From contig VBAH01000028.1 in NCBI GenBank assembly GCA_005884685.1, positions 62,001-126,000 on the forward strand: 64,000 nucleotides of DNA, read 5' to 3'. The stretch is from Alphaproteobacteria bacterium. GTDB lineage: Bacteria; Pseudomonadota; Alphaproteobacteria; Rhizobiales; Xanthobacteraceae. The notes under the pieces were generated by a model. It saw only the letters and a program-made list of their open reading frames with translations, was not told where the DNA came from and did not search any database. The position numbers and the translations under genes were made by a program. Positions within the stretch are counted from its first letter, which is position 1, and each line of letters starts with the position of its first letter. Positions 14,840 through 24,641 of the stretch are shown here, piece by piece.

Positions 14840-16744
14840 TTACTCCCTCTTCCCCACCCCCGTCATCCTCCCCCACAAATCCCGCAAATTATCCCACAGC
14901 TCGATCTTCGCCCCGTGCTTGTTCATGATGAACGCCTGCTGGCACACCGAGAGCGTGTTGTTCCAGGCCCAGTAGATCACCAGCCCGGCCGAGAACCCCG
15001 CCAGCATGAAGGTGAAGATCAGCGGCATCCAGTCGAAGATCATCTTCTGCGTCGGGTCGGGCGGCGCCGGGTTGAGCTTCATCTGGATGAACATCGTGAT
15101 GCCCATCACGATCGGCCAGAAGCCGAGATGCAGGAACGGCCCGACCACCGGCAGGATGGTCGGGTCGACCGGGATCAGCCCAAACAGGTTGAACAGGTTG
15201 GTCGGGTCGGGCGCCGAGAGGTCCTTGATCCAGCCGATGAACGGCGCGTGGCGCATCTCGATGGTGACGAACAGCACCTTGTAGAGCGCGAAGAACACCG
15301 GGATCTGGATCACGATCGGCAGGCAGCCGGCGAGCGGGTTGATCTTCTCCTTCTTGTAGAGCTCCATCAGCGCGGTCTGCTGCTTCATCTTGTCGTCGCC
15401 GTAGCGCTCGCGGATCGCCGCCATCTCGGGCTGCACCGCCTTCATCTTCGCCATCGAGGCGTAGGACTTGTTGGCGAGCGGGAAGAACAGGAGCTTCACG
15501 ATCACGGTGACGATCAGGATCGCCCAGCCGAAGTTGCCGGTGAGGTGGAAGAAATAGTCGATCGCTTTGAACATCGGCTTGGTGATGAAGTAGAACCAGC
15601 CCCAGTCGATCAAGAGCTCGAAGCGGTTGAGGGAGAGCGCCTTGTCGTAGGCATCGACGGTGTTGACTTCCTTGGCGCCGGCGAAGAGGCGCATGTTGGC
15701 GGCGCCGGTCGCGCCCGGCGCAATCGTCTGCGCGTCCTGCAGATAGTCGGTCTGGTAGGTTTTCAGCGTGCCGGCGGCGCCGCCGGAAAAGCGCGCCAGC
15801 TGCAATTTCGCATTGGTGTCGGGCAGCAGGGTCGCGGCCCAGTACTTGTCGGTGAAGCCGAGCCAGCCGTTGGTCACGTTCGCGAAGGTGACCTCGCGCT
15901 TGCCGTCGGCGGGCTTCAGGTCATCGAGCTTCTTATAGGTCTCTTCCTGCAAGCCCTTGTCGCCGAGCACGCCGATCAGCCCCTCGTGCAGGATGTAATA
16001 CCCTTCCGTGTGCGGCGTGCCGTGGCGCGAGATCAGCGCGTAGGGGAAGAGCGTCACCGGCTCGGCGGCCTTGTTGGTCACCTCGTCGCGCGCGGTGAAC
16101 AGATATTTCTCGTCGACCGCGATGGTGCGGCGGAAGGTCAAGCCCTCGCCGTTGTCCCACGTGAGCGCGATCGGCTTGTCGGCGGTCAGGGGCCCCGCGC
16201 CCTCCTGGCGCCACACGGTGTCGGCGTTCGGGAGTTTCGCAGGCGCGCCCGCGCCCGCCACCCAGCCGAACTCGGCGTAGAACGGGCGCTCGGTGCCGGA
16301 GGGCGAGAGCAGCACGATCGGCGGCGACTTCGGGTCGACGGTCTCGCGGTATTGGGTGAGCGCGAGGTCGTCGATGCGCGCGCCTTTGAGCGCGATCGAG
16401 CCTTTCAGCCGCGGCGTGTCGATCAAGATGCGCGGGGAGGCGGCGAGCACGGCCTCGCGCGCCTGCGCCTGCGCCGCCGGGGTGGCCTGGCCGGGGGCGG
16501 GCGGCGCGCCGGGCTGGCCCACGGTTCCGGGCGCGGGGGCCGAGCCGGGGGCGGGCACCGTGGTCGGCGCGGGGGCGCCGGAGGGGGTGGTGCCGGGGGC
16601 GGGGGCCTGGGCCGTCTGCTGCTGCTGCTTCAGCAGCGCGTCCTGGCGCTGCTTCTCCACCTGCGGCATCCCGATGAAGTACTGCCACCCGAGCAGCACG
16701 ATCGCCGAGAGCACGATGGCGATGATGGTGTTCTTGTCGTTCAT
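14840..16744 (-). CDS. yidC: Membrane protein insertase YidC
   Basis: A 634-residue inner-membrane insertase that works alone or with SecYEG. The N-terminal helix is [21 protein letters not shown] long Pro/Ala/Gly linker follows (about residues 45-95), then the periplasmic beta-rich domain and a C-terminal five-helix core beginning near [19 protein letters not shown]. The core includes [20 protein letters not shown] and ends with a cytoplasmic tail RMTGVGKRE. The start ATG overlaps the rnpA stop by four bases (ATGA), so the two are translationally coupled. Confidence 0.97.
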   Translation of the reverse strand: MNDKNTIIAIVLSAIVLLGWQYFIGMPQVEKQRQDALLKQQQQTAQAPAPGTTPSGAPAPTTVPAPGSAPAPGTVGQPGAPPAPGQATPAAQAQAREAVLAASPRILIDTPRLKGSIALKGARIDDLALTQYRETVDPKSPPIVLLSPSGTERPFYAEFGWVAGAGAPAKLPNADTVWRQEGAGPLTADKPIALTWDNGEGLTFRRTIAVDEKYLFTARDEVTNKAAEPVTLFPYALISRHGTPHTEGYYILHEGLIGVLGDKGLQEETYKKLDDLKPADGKREVTFANVTNGWLGFTDKYWAATLLPDTNAKLQLARFSGGAAGTLKTYQTDYLQDAQTIAPGATGAANMRLFAGAKEVNTVDAYDKALSLNRFELLIDWGWFYFITKPMFKAIDYFFHLTGNFGWAILIVTVIVKLLFFPLANKSYASMAKMKAVQPEMAAIRERYGDDKMKQQTALMELYKKEKINPLAGCLPIVIQIPVFFALYKVLFVTIEMRHAPFIGWIKDLSAPDPTNLFNLFGLIPVDPTILPVVGPFLHLGFWPIVMGITMFIQMKLNPAPPDPTQKMIFDWMPLIFTFMLAGFSAGLVIYWAWNNTLSVCQQAFIMNKHGAKIELWDNLRDLWGRMTGVGKRE

Positions 16745-17082
16745 GATGTGCTTTCAGCCTGGCCGCGCAGCCGCGTCAGCGCGCCGATGAACTCCGTGAC
16801 CATCCGGTCGAATGGCGCCAGCAAGGCTTCCCGCCGCCCGATCAACACGTAGTCATGCCCGTCCTGCGCCAGCAGCGCGGCATGGCGGCGCACGACCTCG
16901 CGCAGGCGCCGCCGTACGCGATTGCGTTCGACCGCGCTGCCGACCTTTTTTGATACCGTGAAGCCGAACCGCGGCGGCGCCGCATCGCGACGCTCACGTG
17001 CCTGCAGCACGAATGTGCCGGCCGGAAGCTTCCGGCCCTTGGCGGCGGCCAGGAAATCCGCCCGTTGCGTCAGCCGTTCCAT
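16741..17082 (-). CDS. rnpA: Ribonuclease P protein component
   Basis: A 113-residue basic protein that partners RNase P RNA in tRNA 5' maturation. The family blocks are [40 protein letters not shown] and [10 protein letters not shown] chose the ATG at 17082, 29 bases after the rpmH stop, since the family starts there; a longer frame reaches back through rpmH. The order rpmH-rnpA-yidC is the canonical one. Confidence 0.95.
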   Translation of the reverse strand: MERLTQRADFLAAAKGRKLPAGTFVLQARERRDAAPPRFGFTVSKKVGSAVERNRVRRRLREVVRRHAALLAQDGHDYVLIGRREALLAPFDRMVTEFIGALTRLRGQAESTS

Positions 17083-17111
17083 TGGAGACGCCGCGAAACG
17101 CGGCTCGCGCC

Positions 17112-17246
17112 TCAGGCGCTGAGCCGCTTGCGTCCGCGCGCCCGGCGCGCGCTGAGCACCTTGCGGCCGCCCTTGGTGGCGGTCCGGGCGCGGAAGCCGT
17201 GACGGCGCTTGCGCACCAGTTTGCTCGGTTGATAGGTCCGTTTCAC
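17112..17246 (-). CDS. rpmH: Ribosomal protein bL34
   Basis: A 44-residue protein: [20 protein letters not shown], then [20 protein letters not shown] and RLSA. This is a textbook L34 sequence and length. The start codon is GTG at 17246, which can make the gene easy to miss. It is first in the rpmH-rnpA-yidC operon; its promoter must lie within 17247-17400. The rest of the gap to 17545 shows no gene. Confidence 0.95.
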   Translation of the reverse strand: MKRTYQPSKLVRKRRHGFRARTATKGGRKVLSARRARGRKRLSA

Positions 17247-17545
17247 GGGTGAAACTCCGCTGATCGCGGCCCAAAGCGCTCAATATCGGGATGAGCGGTG
17301 CCGGACGGGTGAAAGTATGCGCTGAAACCGGCCTAAAGGCTGCCGGCACTCAAGCTTGGCGCGGCTTATAGGTGAGGCGGGCCCTCCAAGTCAACGCGAG
17401 CCGAGGCGCAGCGCCCCGGCGAATTTGGACGAAAACTCGCGTTGCGCGCGGCCTTCACGCCAGCGGGAGGCGCCCGCGACCTGGCGTCAATTGGCAGTGA
17501 GAAGCCTTATTGTTAAGGGGCTCTCGTGTATAGCTGTAAGCCACG

Positions 17546-18367
17546 ATGACAGTTCTGCAACGATCCTCGGTCAAGGCGGACGATGGCGGAGTTCCGAGAG
17601 CCCGCCTGCGCCGCTTCGTGCCGGTGGTCCTCATTCTGCTAGCCATGATCGCGGTGTTTGCGACCGGTGCGCACCGCCATGTCTCGCTCGAGACACTGGT
17701 GAAGCATCGCATGACAATCGATGCGTTCATCGGCGCGCATGCGATCGCGGCGGGCGCGGCCTACATGGCGATCTACATCATCGTGGTTGCGCTCTCGATC
17801 CCGGGCTCGCTCTTTCTCACCATTACCGGCGGAATCCTGTTCGGCGTCCTGGTCGGCGGCATTGCGACGGTGATCAGCGCCACGATCGGTGCGACGATCA
17901 TCTTCCTGATCGCGAAGGGGGCCTGCGGGGAGAGCCTGGTGCGCCGTGCAGGACCGCTTGCCTGCAAGCTGGTCGAGGGCTTCAAGGCGGACGCGTTCAA
18001 CTATCTCCTGTTCTTGCGGCTGGTGCCGGCGTTTCCGTTTTTTCTGGTCAATCTCGTTCCGGCGCTTGTCGGCGTGAAGCTCCCGACCTTCGTCGCCGCA
18101 ACATTCATCGGCATCATCCCGGCGGTGTTTGCTTTCACCTTTCTCGGCTCCGGCCTTGATAGTGTGATTGCCGTGCAGGAAGGCATCTACCGCGCGTGCC
18201 TCGCGGCGGGACGTACCGACTGTCAGATCCATTTCAATATCGGCATGATCGCGACGCCGCGGCTGCTGGCGTCGCTCGCGACACTGGGCGTGATCGCGCT
18301 GATCCCGGTGATCGTGAAACGGCTGCGTGCGCGGAGCGGTCGATCGCGCACCGCTGCGCTTTCCTGA
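17546..18367 (+). CDS. TVP38/TMEM64 (VTT domain) membrane protein
   Basis: A 273-residue protein with an N-terminal helix (about residues 24-42), the VTT/SNARE-associated region (IYIIVVALSIPGSLFLTITG, GGILFGVLVGG, LRLVPAFPFFLVNLVPAL) and a final helix near 245-260. Members of this DedA-related superfamily include lipid scramblase-like proteins. It is followed 29 bases later by a flavoprotein disulfide reductase, a recurrent pairing in proteobacteria that suggests a shared redox or membrane task; what that is remains unknown. Confidence 0.88.
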   Translation: MTVLQRSSVKADDGGVPRARLRRFVPVVLILLAMIAVFATGAHRHVSLETLVKHRMTIDAFIGAHAIAAGAAYMAIYIIVVALSIPGSLFLTITGGILFGVLVGGIATVISATIGATIIFLIAKGACGESLVRRAGPLACKLVEGFKADAFNYLLFLRLVPAFPFFLVNLVPALVGVKLPTFVAATFIGIIPAVFAFTFLGSGLDSVIAVQEGIYRACLAAGRTDCQIHFNIGMIATPRLLASLATLGVIALIPVIVKRLRARSGRSRTAALS

Positions 18368-18396
18368 TCGATCGCCTTCGAGGGGAAGGGAAGGCC

Positions 18397-19821
18397 GTGG
18401 AGGTTCTCACCCCCGACATTTGCGTGATCGGCGCCGGCTCCGGCGGCCTCTCGGTCGCGGCCGCCGCCGCAGGCTTCGGCGTGCCGGTGGTGCTGATTGA
18501 AAAAGGCAGGATGGGAGGCGACTGCCTCAATTACGGGTGCGTTCCCTCCAAGGCGCTGCTCGCAGCCGCCAGGCATGCGGTCGAGCCGAAACATGTGACG
18601 CCGTTCGGGCTCACGCTGCCCCGCGCCGAGATCGATTTCGCCAAGGTGAACGCGCACGTGCATGGCGTGATCGCCGCAATCGCGCCGAACGATTCCAGGG
18701 AGCGCTTCACCGGCCTTGGCGTGCACGTGATCGAAGGCGCGGCGCGCTTCACGGACGCCGCGACTGTGAGGGTCGGCGACAAGTTCGAGATCAAGGCGCG
18801 ACGCTTCGTGATCGCGACGGGCTCGTCGCCTGCAGTGCCGCCGATCCCCGGTCTGGCCGATACGCCCTATCTCACCAACGAGACGATCTTCGAACTCAAG
18901 CGTTGTCCGGATCATCTCGTCATCATCGGCGCGGGCCCGATCGGCCTTGAGCTGGCGCAGGCGCATCGGCGCCTCGGCGCGAGGGTGACCGTGCTGGAAG
19001 CGGCGACGCCGCTCGCCAAGGACGACCCCGAGTGCGCCGCGATCGTGCTCGAACAGCTGGCGCGCGAAGGCATCGTCATCCGCTCCGGGGTGAAGGCGAC
19101 ACGCGTTGGCCATGGCGATGGCAGGATCCGGGTGGCGATCGAAGGCCCGCAAGGCGAGGAGACGGTCGAAGGATCAAATCTTTTGATCGCTGCCGGGCGC
19201 CGCGCCAACGTGGACGGGCTTGATCTCGAGAAGGCCGGCATCAAATACGGGCCACGTGGCATCGTGGTCGGCGGGGGATTGAAGACGACGAACAGACGAA
19301 CCTACGCAATCGGCGACGTCGCGGGGGGCCTGCAATTTACCCACGCGGCGAACTATCACGCCGGCATTGTGATCCGGAATGCACTGTTCCGCCTGCCCGC
19401 CAAGGCGCGCGACGATGTCGTTCCGTGGGTGACGTTCACCGATCCGGAACTCGCGCATGTCGGCCTCACGGAGGCGCAGGCGCGCGAGCGCTCCAAGACC
19501 ATCCGTGTGCTGCGCTGGCCCTATCACGAGAACGACCGCGCCCAGGCCGAGCGCCAAACGCATGGCCACATCAAGGTGATTGCGGCGAAGAACGGCCGCA
19601 TTCTCGGCGCCACCATCGTGGGCGCGCATGCGGGCGAACTGATCACCCCCTGGACGTTGGCGTTGTCGCAGGGATTAAATATCCGCGCGATGACGGACAT
19701 TGTCGTTCCCTATCCGACCTTGTCCGAAATCGGGAAACGCGCGGCAATCAGCTATTTCCTGCCAAGTTTGACCAATCCGCGGGTGCGAAGACTGATAAAC
19801 TTCCTGCGCCGTTTCGGATAA
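18397..19821 (+). CDS. FAD-dependent disulfide reductase (mercuric reductase-like)
   Basis: A 474-residue class I pyridine-nucleotide disulfide oxidoreductase. The FAD Rossmann motif is GAGSGGLSVAAAAA, the redox-active disulfide is GGDCLNYGCVPSKALL, the NAD(P) motif is IGAGPIGLELAQ, and the second FAD motif ends AIGDVAGGLQFTHAA. The C-terminal dimerisation domain ends VVPYPTLSEIGKRAA, where lipoamide dehydrogenase has a His-Pro-Glu catalytic dyad; the His is replaced by Tyr, so it is not a standard lipoamide dehydrogenase. Start GTG at 18397 after AGGGGAAGGG. Partner is the upstream TVP38-like protein. Confidence 0.85.
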   Translation: MEVLTPDICVIGAGSGGLSVAAAAAGFGVPVVLIEKGRMGGDCLNYGCVPSKALLAAARHAVEPKHVTPFGLTLPRAEIDFAKVNAHVHGVIAAIAPNDSRERFTGLGVHVIEGAARFTDAATVRVGDKFEIKARRFVIATGSSPAVPPIPGLADTPYLTNETIFELKRCPDHLVIIGAGPIGLELAQAHRRLGARVTVLEAATPLAKDDPECAAIVLEQLAREGIVIRSGVKATRVGHGDGRIRVAIEGPQGEETVEGSNLLIAAGRRANVDGLDLEKAGIKYGPRGIVVGGGLKTTNRRTYAIGDVAGGLQFTHAANYHAGIVIRNALFRLPAKARDDVVPWVTFTDPELAHVGLTEAQARERSKTIRVLRWPYHENDRAQAERQTHGHIKVIAAKNGRILGATIVGAHAGELITPWTLALSQGLNIRAMTDIVVPYPTLSEIGKRAAISYFLPSLTNPRVRRLINFLRRFG

Positions 19822-19847
19822 AGTTGTCTGCAGACGAGGCAGCATGA

Positions 19848-21353
19848 ATGACGCCTGAGCCGTCATCCGGCGAGTTCGACCGCCCCGACCGAAGCCCCCG
19901 CTTCGGGCTTTCGGGCAAGCTTCTGCTGCTCACGATCCTGTTCGTGATGATCGCGGAAGTGATGATCTATGTACCGTCGATCGCGAACTTCCGCCTCAAC
20001 TGGCTGTCCGATCGCCTCGCGGTCGCGCGCACCGTCTCGATCGTGCTGTCGGCGCGAACTGAACCCGAGGCGCTCGATCCGACCGACGGCAGGATCAAGC
20101 TGCCGGATATCGTGGTGCAGCAGATCCTCGACAGCCTCGGCGCCAAGACCGTCGCGGTAAAGATGGGTAACCAGCGCAAGCTGCTCGCCGTCAACGACCT
20201 GCCGCACGAGATCCACCACGCCGTCGACCTGCGAGAGGCGACGCCGATGCGTGCCGTCTGGGCGTCACTTCAAACGTTGCTGCTGCGCTCAGACAGCGAC
20301 ATCGTCCGCGTCGTCGGACAAGGACCGCCCGGCGCCGACTTCATCGAGATCGTGATCGAGGAAGGGCCGCTGCGCCAGGCCATGCTCCGTTTCTCGCGCA
20401 ACATCGTGTTTCTATCGCTCATTATCTCGGTCATCACCGCGGCGCTGGTTTATCTGTCGCTGCATTATCTGATGGTGCGGCCGATGAACCGGCTCACCAC
20501 CAACATGGTCAGCTTCCGCGAAGACCCCGAAAACGCCGCGCGTGTCATCGTGCCGTCCGGACGCAACGACGAGATCGGCATCGCGGAGCGCGAGCTCGGC
20601 GTGATGCAGCGCGACCTTGCCTCGATGCTGCAGCAGAAGAGCCATCTTGCGGCACTCGGCCTCGCCGTATCGAAGATCAACCACGATCTGCGCAACCTGC
20701 TCGCCTCCGCGCAGCTGTTCTCCGACCGGCTCGCCAGCGTGCCGGATCCGAACGTGCAGCGTTTCGCGCCGCAACTGATGCGTTCGCTCGAGCGCGCGAT
20801 TGCGCTCTGCCAGTCGACCCTGTCCTACGGCCAGGTGAAGGAGCCGCCGCCCGACCGCCGGCAGGTTTTACTCGAAGGGCTGGTGGACGAGGTGCGCGAG
20901 ACGCTTGGCTTCTCGGCGGAATCTCCGCTGCGCTGGATCACCGCGGTCGAACGTGGAATGCACGTCGATGCGGACCCTGATCAGCTGTTTCGCGTGGTCC
21001 TTAATCTCACGCGCAACGCGCTGCAGGCGCTGGAGAGCCGCGCGCCGAACGAGCCCGGGCGCGACCAGTTGCGCATCACCGGCCGGCGCGAAGGCGCCGT
21101 CGCGGTGATTGAGGTGTCCGACACCGGCCCGGGCGTGAGCGAACGTGCGCGCCTGCATCTGTTCGAGGCGTTCCAGGGCTCGACCCGGCGCGGCGGCTCC
21201 GGGCTCGGGCTCGCGATCGCGGCCGAGTTGATCCGCGCCCATGGCGGCCAGATCCGGCTGGTCGACGGCACCATCGGTGCCACGTTCCGCATCATCATTC
21301 CGGACCGCGCGGTCGAGTTCGGCGCTCGGCGCGGCGAGCGGGCGCGCGCCTGA
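19848..21353 (+). CDS. Sensor histidine kinase
   Basis: A 501-residue membrane kinase: helix 1 at about 26-46, a periplasmic sensor of roughly 140 residues, helix 2 near 190-210, and HAMP (VRPMNRLTTNMVSFREDPEN). The HisKA domain has the phospho-acceptor His in SKINHDLRNLLASAQ; the ATPase domain shows NLTRNALQAL, DTGPGVS and GGSGLGLAIAAELIRAHGG. It begins 26 bases after the flavoprotein stop. No response regulator gene is next to it, so the partner is elsewhere. Confidence 0.92.
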   Translation: MTPEPSSGEFDRPDRSPRFGLSGKLLLLTILFVMIAEVMIYVPSIANFRLNWLSDRLAVARTVSIVLSARTEPEALDPTDGRIKLPDIVVQQILDSLGAKTVAVKMGNQRKLLAVNDLPHEIHHAVDLREATPMRAVWASLQTLLLRSDSDIVRVVGQGPPGADFIEIVIEEGPLRQAMLRFSRNIVFLSLIISVITAALVYLSLHYLMVRPMNRLTTNMVSFREDPENAARVIVPSGRNDEIGIAERELGVMQRDLASMLQQKSHLAALGLAVSKINHDLRNLLASAQLFSDRLASVPDPNVQRFAPQLMRSLERAIALCQSTLSYGQVKEPPPDRRQVLLEGLVDEVRETLGFSAESPLRWITAVERGMHVDADPDQLFRVVLNLTRNALQALESRAPNEPGRDQLRITGRREGAVAVIEVSDTGPGVSERARLHLFEAFQGSTRRGGSGLGLAIAAELIRAHGGQIRLVDGTIGATFRIIIPDRAVEFGARRGERARA

Positions 21354-21441
21354 GCGCGGAGCGATCCGCGCTTGCCATCGGCGGGGTGACCCGATAGCTA
21401 TGCAGCCGTCCGCAGGGGGCTTTAGCCCGCAGCCGGCACAA

Positions 21442-21518
21442 GCGCCCGTAGCTCAGCTGGATAGAGCACCAGACTACGAATCTGGGGGTCGGGAGTTCGA
21501 ATCTCTCCGGGCGCGCCA
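21442..21518 (+). tRNA. tRNA-Arg(ACG)
   Basis: A 77-base cloverleaf: acceptor GCGCCCG pairing with CGGGCGC, D arm AGCTCAGCTGGATAGAGC, anticodon stem CCAGA/TCTGG with loop CTACGAA (anticodon ACG, read as ICG), T arm GGGAGTTCGAATCTCTCC and encoded CCA. Confidence 0.97.
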
Positions 21519-21615
21519 TTCTTTCGGATTTTGACATTCCGCTGGCGCGAGCATTGGAACTGCGGCGCGTGCCGCGCGTCATCAGAAGACCCACCGAACC
21601 TGCCCGCCTCCGCGC

Positions 21616-22824
21616 ATGATCACCCACAAGCGAAAGCTGCGTTCCGAAGGCTCGCTGTGGCAGCACGTGCGTGCGCCGCGCGTTCCGTCGCGGGCCTTGG
21701 CGAGGGACACACACACCGATGTGCTGATCGTCGGCGCCGGCATTACCGGTGCCTTGATCGCCGAAGCGCTGAGTGAGGCCGGACTCGAAGTCATCATTGT
21801 CGACCGGCGCGGGCCGGTGCAGGGATCGACCGTCGCGAGCACGGCACTGGTGGCTTCCGAGCTCGATGCGCCGGTCATCGAACTGCAGCGAAAGATCGGA
21901 AGGCGTGCCGCGCTGCGGGCTTGGCAACGCTCGCGGCTCGCGGTCGCCGGGCTACGGTCATTTTTTCGCCAGCGCGGACTGCAGGCGCAATCGCGCGACG
22001 CGCTCTATCTCGCCGGCACCAGCTACGGCGCACGCGCGCTGCGGCAGGAGGCGAAGCTTCGCCAGGCGGCCGGGATCGAGACCGGGTTTCTCGATCGTGC
22101 TGCGTTGCACGGGCGTTTCGGCATCAACCATGGCGCCGCGCTGTTGAGCTTCGACAACCTCACCATCAATCCGCGCGCGGTGACCGCGCAACTGTTGATC
22201 CGCGCGCAGAAGCTCGGCGCGCGCGTTTACGCACCGGTGCGCATCGACGACCTGTCACGCACGAAGTCATCCATTGTCGCGACGGATGGCAACGGCCGGC
22301 GCATTCGCTGCAAGCAACTCGTGCTCGCGACCGGCTACGAGTTTCCCAAATTCGTGCCGCTGAAGCGGCATCGCATCACGACCACATTTGCCTTCGCGAC
22401 TGCGCCGCAGCCGCGCAAACTCTGGCCGGACGAATGTCTGGTGTGGGAAGCGTCCTCGCCGTATCTCTATATCCGCACGACGCCCGACGGACGCGTGCTG
22501 TGCGGCGGCGAAGACGAGCGGACCTCCCACCCGCCTGCGCATGGCCCGCTGCTGGACCGCAAGATCGCGCGCCTGCAACGAAAGCTCGGAACGCTGTTTC
22601 CGCAGATCGATACGGACGCGGAGTTCGCCTGGGCGGCCGCGTTCGGGGAAACCTCCACGGGTCTTCCGATCATCGGCGAGATTCCCGGCTGGAAGAATTG
22701 CTGGGCAGCGCTCGGCTATGGCGGCAACGGCATCACCTACAGCCGGATCGCCACCGACGTGATCCGGTCCGCGCTCACCGGCGAGGCCGACCCGGATGCC
22801 GATCTGTACGCATTCGAACGTTGA
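21616..22824 (+). CDS. FAD-dependent oxidoreductase, DAO family
   Basis: A 402-residue flavoenzyme with the N-terminal dinucleotide motif VLIVGAGITGALIAEALSEA, a VDRRGPVQGSTVASTA flavin-contact loop and a C-terminal GETSTGLPIIGEIPGW...GYGGNGITYSRIA block characteristic of glycine/D-amino-acid oxidase relatives. Proteins of this type oxidise secondary or tertiary amines in the cytoplasm; the substrate is unknown. It follows the tRNA-Arg gene by about 100 bases and seems to stand alone. Confidence 0.85.
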   Translation: MITHKRKLRSEGSLWQHVRAPRVPSRALARDTHTDVLIVGAGITGALIAEALSEAGLEVIIVDRRGPVQGSTVASTALVASELDAPVIELQRKIGRRAALRAWQRSRLAVAGLRSFFRQRGLQAQSRDALYLAGTSYGARALRQEAKLRQAAGIETGFLDRAALHGRFGINHGAALLSFDNLTINPRAVTAQLLIRAQKLGARVYAPVRIDDLSRTKSSIVATDGNGRRIRCKQLVLATGYEFPKFVPLKRHRITTTFAFATAPQPRKLWPDECLVWEASSPYLYIRTTPDGRVLCGGEDERTSHPPAHGPLLDRKIARLQRKLGTLFPQIDTDAEFAWAAAFGETSTGLPIIGEIPGWKNCWAALGYGGNGITYSRIATDVIRSALTGEADPDADLYAFER

Positions 22825-22955
22825 AATGCCGGCGACGCACGATGGCCGGGAACTTGCCGCCCGGATTTCCGTTAAATTCGCATGTTGCAGTTCCATGACA
22901 TCGGCGTTTGCGTGGAGGCGAAGGCGGACCGCTTGCATGGCGCCTTCGTAGCGGC

Positions 22956-23867
22956 ATGAGCGAAAGTGGCCTCGATCGGCGTGTCAAAACCGCACTCGAT
23001 GAGACGCGCCTGCTCATCCTTGGCGGGCAAATCCTGTTCGGCTTCCATCTCAACGGCGCGTTTCAGACGGGGTTTGCCGACCTAGCGCCCAGCTCTCGCG
23101 CGCTTCACGCGCTCTCGTACCTGATGATGGCGGTCGCGCTCGCGCTGCTGATCGCTCCGTCGTTGCAGCATCGTCTGGTCGAAGGCGGGAGGGCGTCAGG
23201 CCGCATTCTCACCGCGACGACGCAGTTCGCCGGCTTGGCGCTGTTTCCCTTTGCGCTTTCGCTCGGCGCGGACCTGTACATCGTGATCGGGCACCGCTTC
23301 GGCGCCGCGGCCGGCACGATGGCCGGCTTGACATTCACCGCTCTCGCCATGGCGGCCTGGTATGGCGCGGAGTGGCTCATGCAGCGGCCGGAGCACAGGG
23401 GCAAGCCGGCGCGCGAAGAGCGCGAGACGCCGATCGACGTGCGGGTCGAACATATGCTGACCGAAGCACGTGTATTGCTTCCGGGCGCGCAGGCCCTGCT
23501 CGGATTTCAGCTCGCCGTAATGCTCACGGATGCATTCGGCGGACTCACCCTCGGGTCACGCGTCACTCATGTGGTCGCGCTTTGCTGCACCTCGTTGGCA
23601 GTCATTCTGTTGATGGCGCCGGCCGCGTTTCATCGCATTGCCTTCAGCGGCGAGAACACGGAAAGCTTCCACCGGCTCGGCTCGGCGCTGATCCTTGCGG
23701 CTGCCGTACCGCTCGGCGCCGGGATTGTCGGGGACCTCTATGTCGCGGTCGAGAAGGCGCTACGACAGCCGGCGATTGCCGCGGTTGTCGCGGCGGCTGC
23801 GTTCGTCGCGCTGCTGGCATTGTGGCTGGTCCAGCCGCTGCTGCTGCGCGCAAAACGTCGGCGGTGA
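22956..23867 (+). CDS. Membrane protein with two DUF6328-like halves
   Basis: A 303-residue protein with about eight hydrophobic helices in two similar halves. The halves open with DETRLLILGGQILFGFHLNG and TEARVLLPGAQALLGFQLAV, and each is followed by three more helices. The half matches short four-helix proteins I recall as DUF6328, so this looks like an internal duplication and fusion. I chose the ATG at 22956; a frame starting at 22908 adds 16 unlikely residues. Only 11 bases separate it from the HAD gene, so they are probably cotranscribed. Confidence 0.7.
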   Translation: MSESGLDRRVKTALDETRLLILGGQILFGFHLNGAFQTGFADLAPSSRALHALSYLMMAVALALLIAPSLQHRLVEGGRASGRILTATTQFAGLALFPFALSLGADLYIVIGHRFGAAAGTMAGLTFTALAMAAWYGAEWLMQRPEHRGKPAREERETPIDVRVEHMLTEARVLLPGAQALLGFQLAVMLTDAFGGLTLGSRVTHVVALCCTSLAVILLMAPAAFHRIAFSGENTESFHRLGSALILAAAVPLGAGIVGDLYVAVEKALRQPAIAAVVAAAAFVALLALWLVQPLLLRAKRRR

Positions 23868-23878
23868 GGAGCTCCGCC

Positions 23879-24631
23879 ATGGTTGTTCGCAAACTTCCCT
23901 CCGGGCCGCACAGCCGCCGCGCTCCATCCGAGGACGCGTGGGCACGTGCAGAGGTTTTCATCTTCGATGTGGAAGGCACGCTGGTCGACGCGATGATGCC
24001 GACGCTGCGCTGCTGGCGCGAAACGTTCGCGCATTTTGGCCATGATGTCAGCTTGGCGGAGCTGCATTTGCTGGCCGGGATGGATGGCGGGGAGATGCTG
24101 ACACAGCTGCTTCCCGGCAGCCCCAAGACCGAACGCAAGGACATGCTGGCGTACCAGGGCAAGCACTTTCGCGAGGAGTACCTTTCGCACGTACGCGCGT
24201 TTCCTGGCGTGCGCGCGCTGTTCGAGGAACTGAAGGGACGGCAGCGCAAGATCGCGCTGGCGACGGATTGCGACAAGGACCAGTTAGGCCACTACCTCCG
24301 TGTGGCCGGAATCGAAAATCTGGTCGATGCGATCGGCTGCGGCGAGGACGTAAAGCGCGGCAAGCCGGCCCCCGATGTGGTGGAGGTCGCGCTGCGCCGC
24401 GTGCGGGCGGGACGCAAACCCGCCGTGCTGATCGGGGATACGCCGTTTGACGCGCAGGCCGCGCTCAAGGCCGCCGTTACGCCTCTCGGTGTCCTGACCG
24501 GACACTTCTCGGCGCCTGCGCTGCTTGAGGCCGGATGCCATGCGGTATGGCGCGATCCGGCCGCGTTGCACGAGGCTCTCCTGGAAGGCGCTGAGCGCGC
24601 GGGAGAGCCGGCCGAAGCCTCCGCGGCTTGA
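23879..24631 (+). CDS. HAD-superfamily phosphatase
   Basis: A 250-residue HAD hydrolase of the phosphoglycolate-phosphatase type. Motif I is FDVEGTLVDA, with Glu where the acid/base Asp normally sits. Motif II is LATDCDK (Thr in place), the motif III Lys is in KRGKPAPDVVEV, and motif IV is LIGDTPFDAQAA. A helical cap lies between residues about 40 and 100. The substrate is unknown; the altered motif I may change activity. It follows the duplicated membrane protein by 11 bases. Confidence 0.85.
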   Translation: MVVRKLPSGPHSRRAPSEDAWARAEVFIFDVEGTLVDAMMPTLRCWRETFAHFGHDVSLAELHLLAGMDGGEMLTQLLPGSPKTERKDMLAYQGKHFREEYLSHVRAFPGVRALFEELKGRQRKIALATDCDKDQLGHYLRVAGIENLVDAIGCGEDVKRGKPAPDVVEVALRRVRAGRKPAVLIGDTPFDAQAALKAAVTPLGVLTGHFSAPALLEAGCHAVWRDPAALHEALLEGAERAGEPAEASAA

Positions 24632-24641
24632 TGGCTCGAAA

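Noticed and set aside
14771-16852. Long plus-strand open frame across yidC
   Set aside because: It is the antisense shadow of yidC caused by high GC; the sequence is His/Arg/Gly-rich with no family features.
21295-21927. Minus-strand ORF containing ARPERFELPTPRFVVW
   Set aside because: This peptide is the antisense translation of the tRNA-Arg gene at 21442-21518, a known annotation artefact; the rest overlaps a real oxidoreductase gene.
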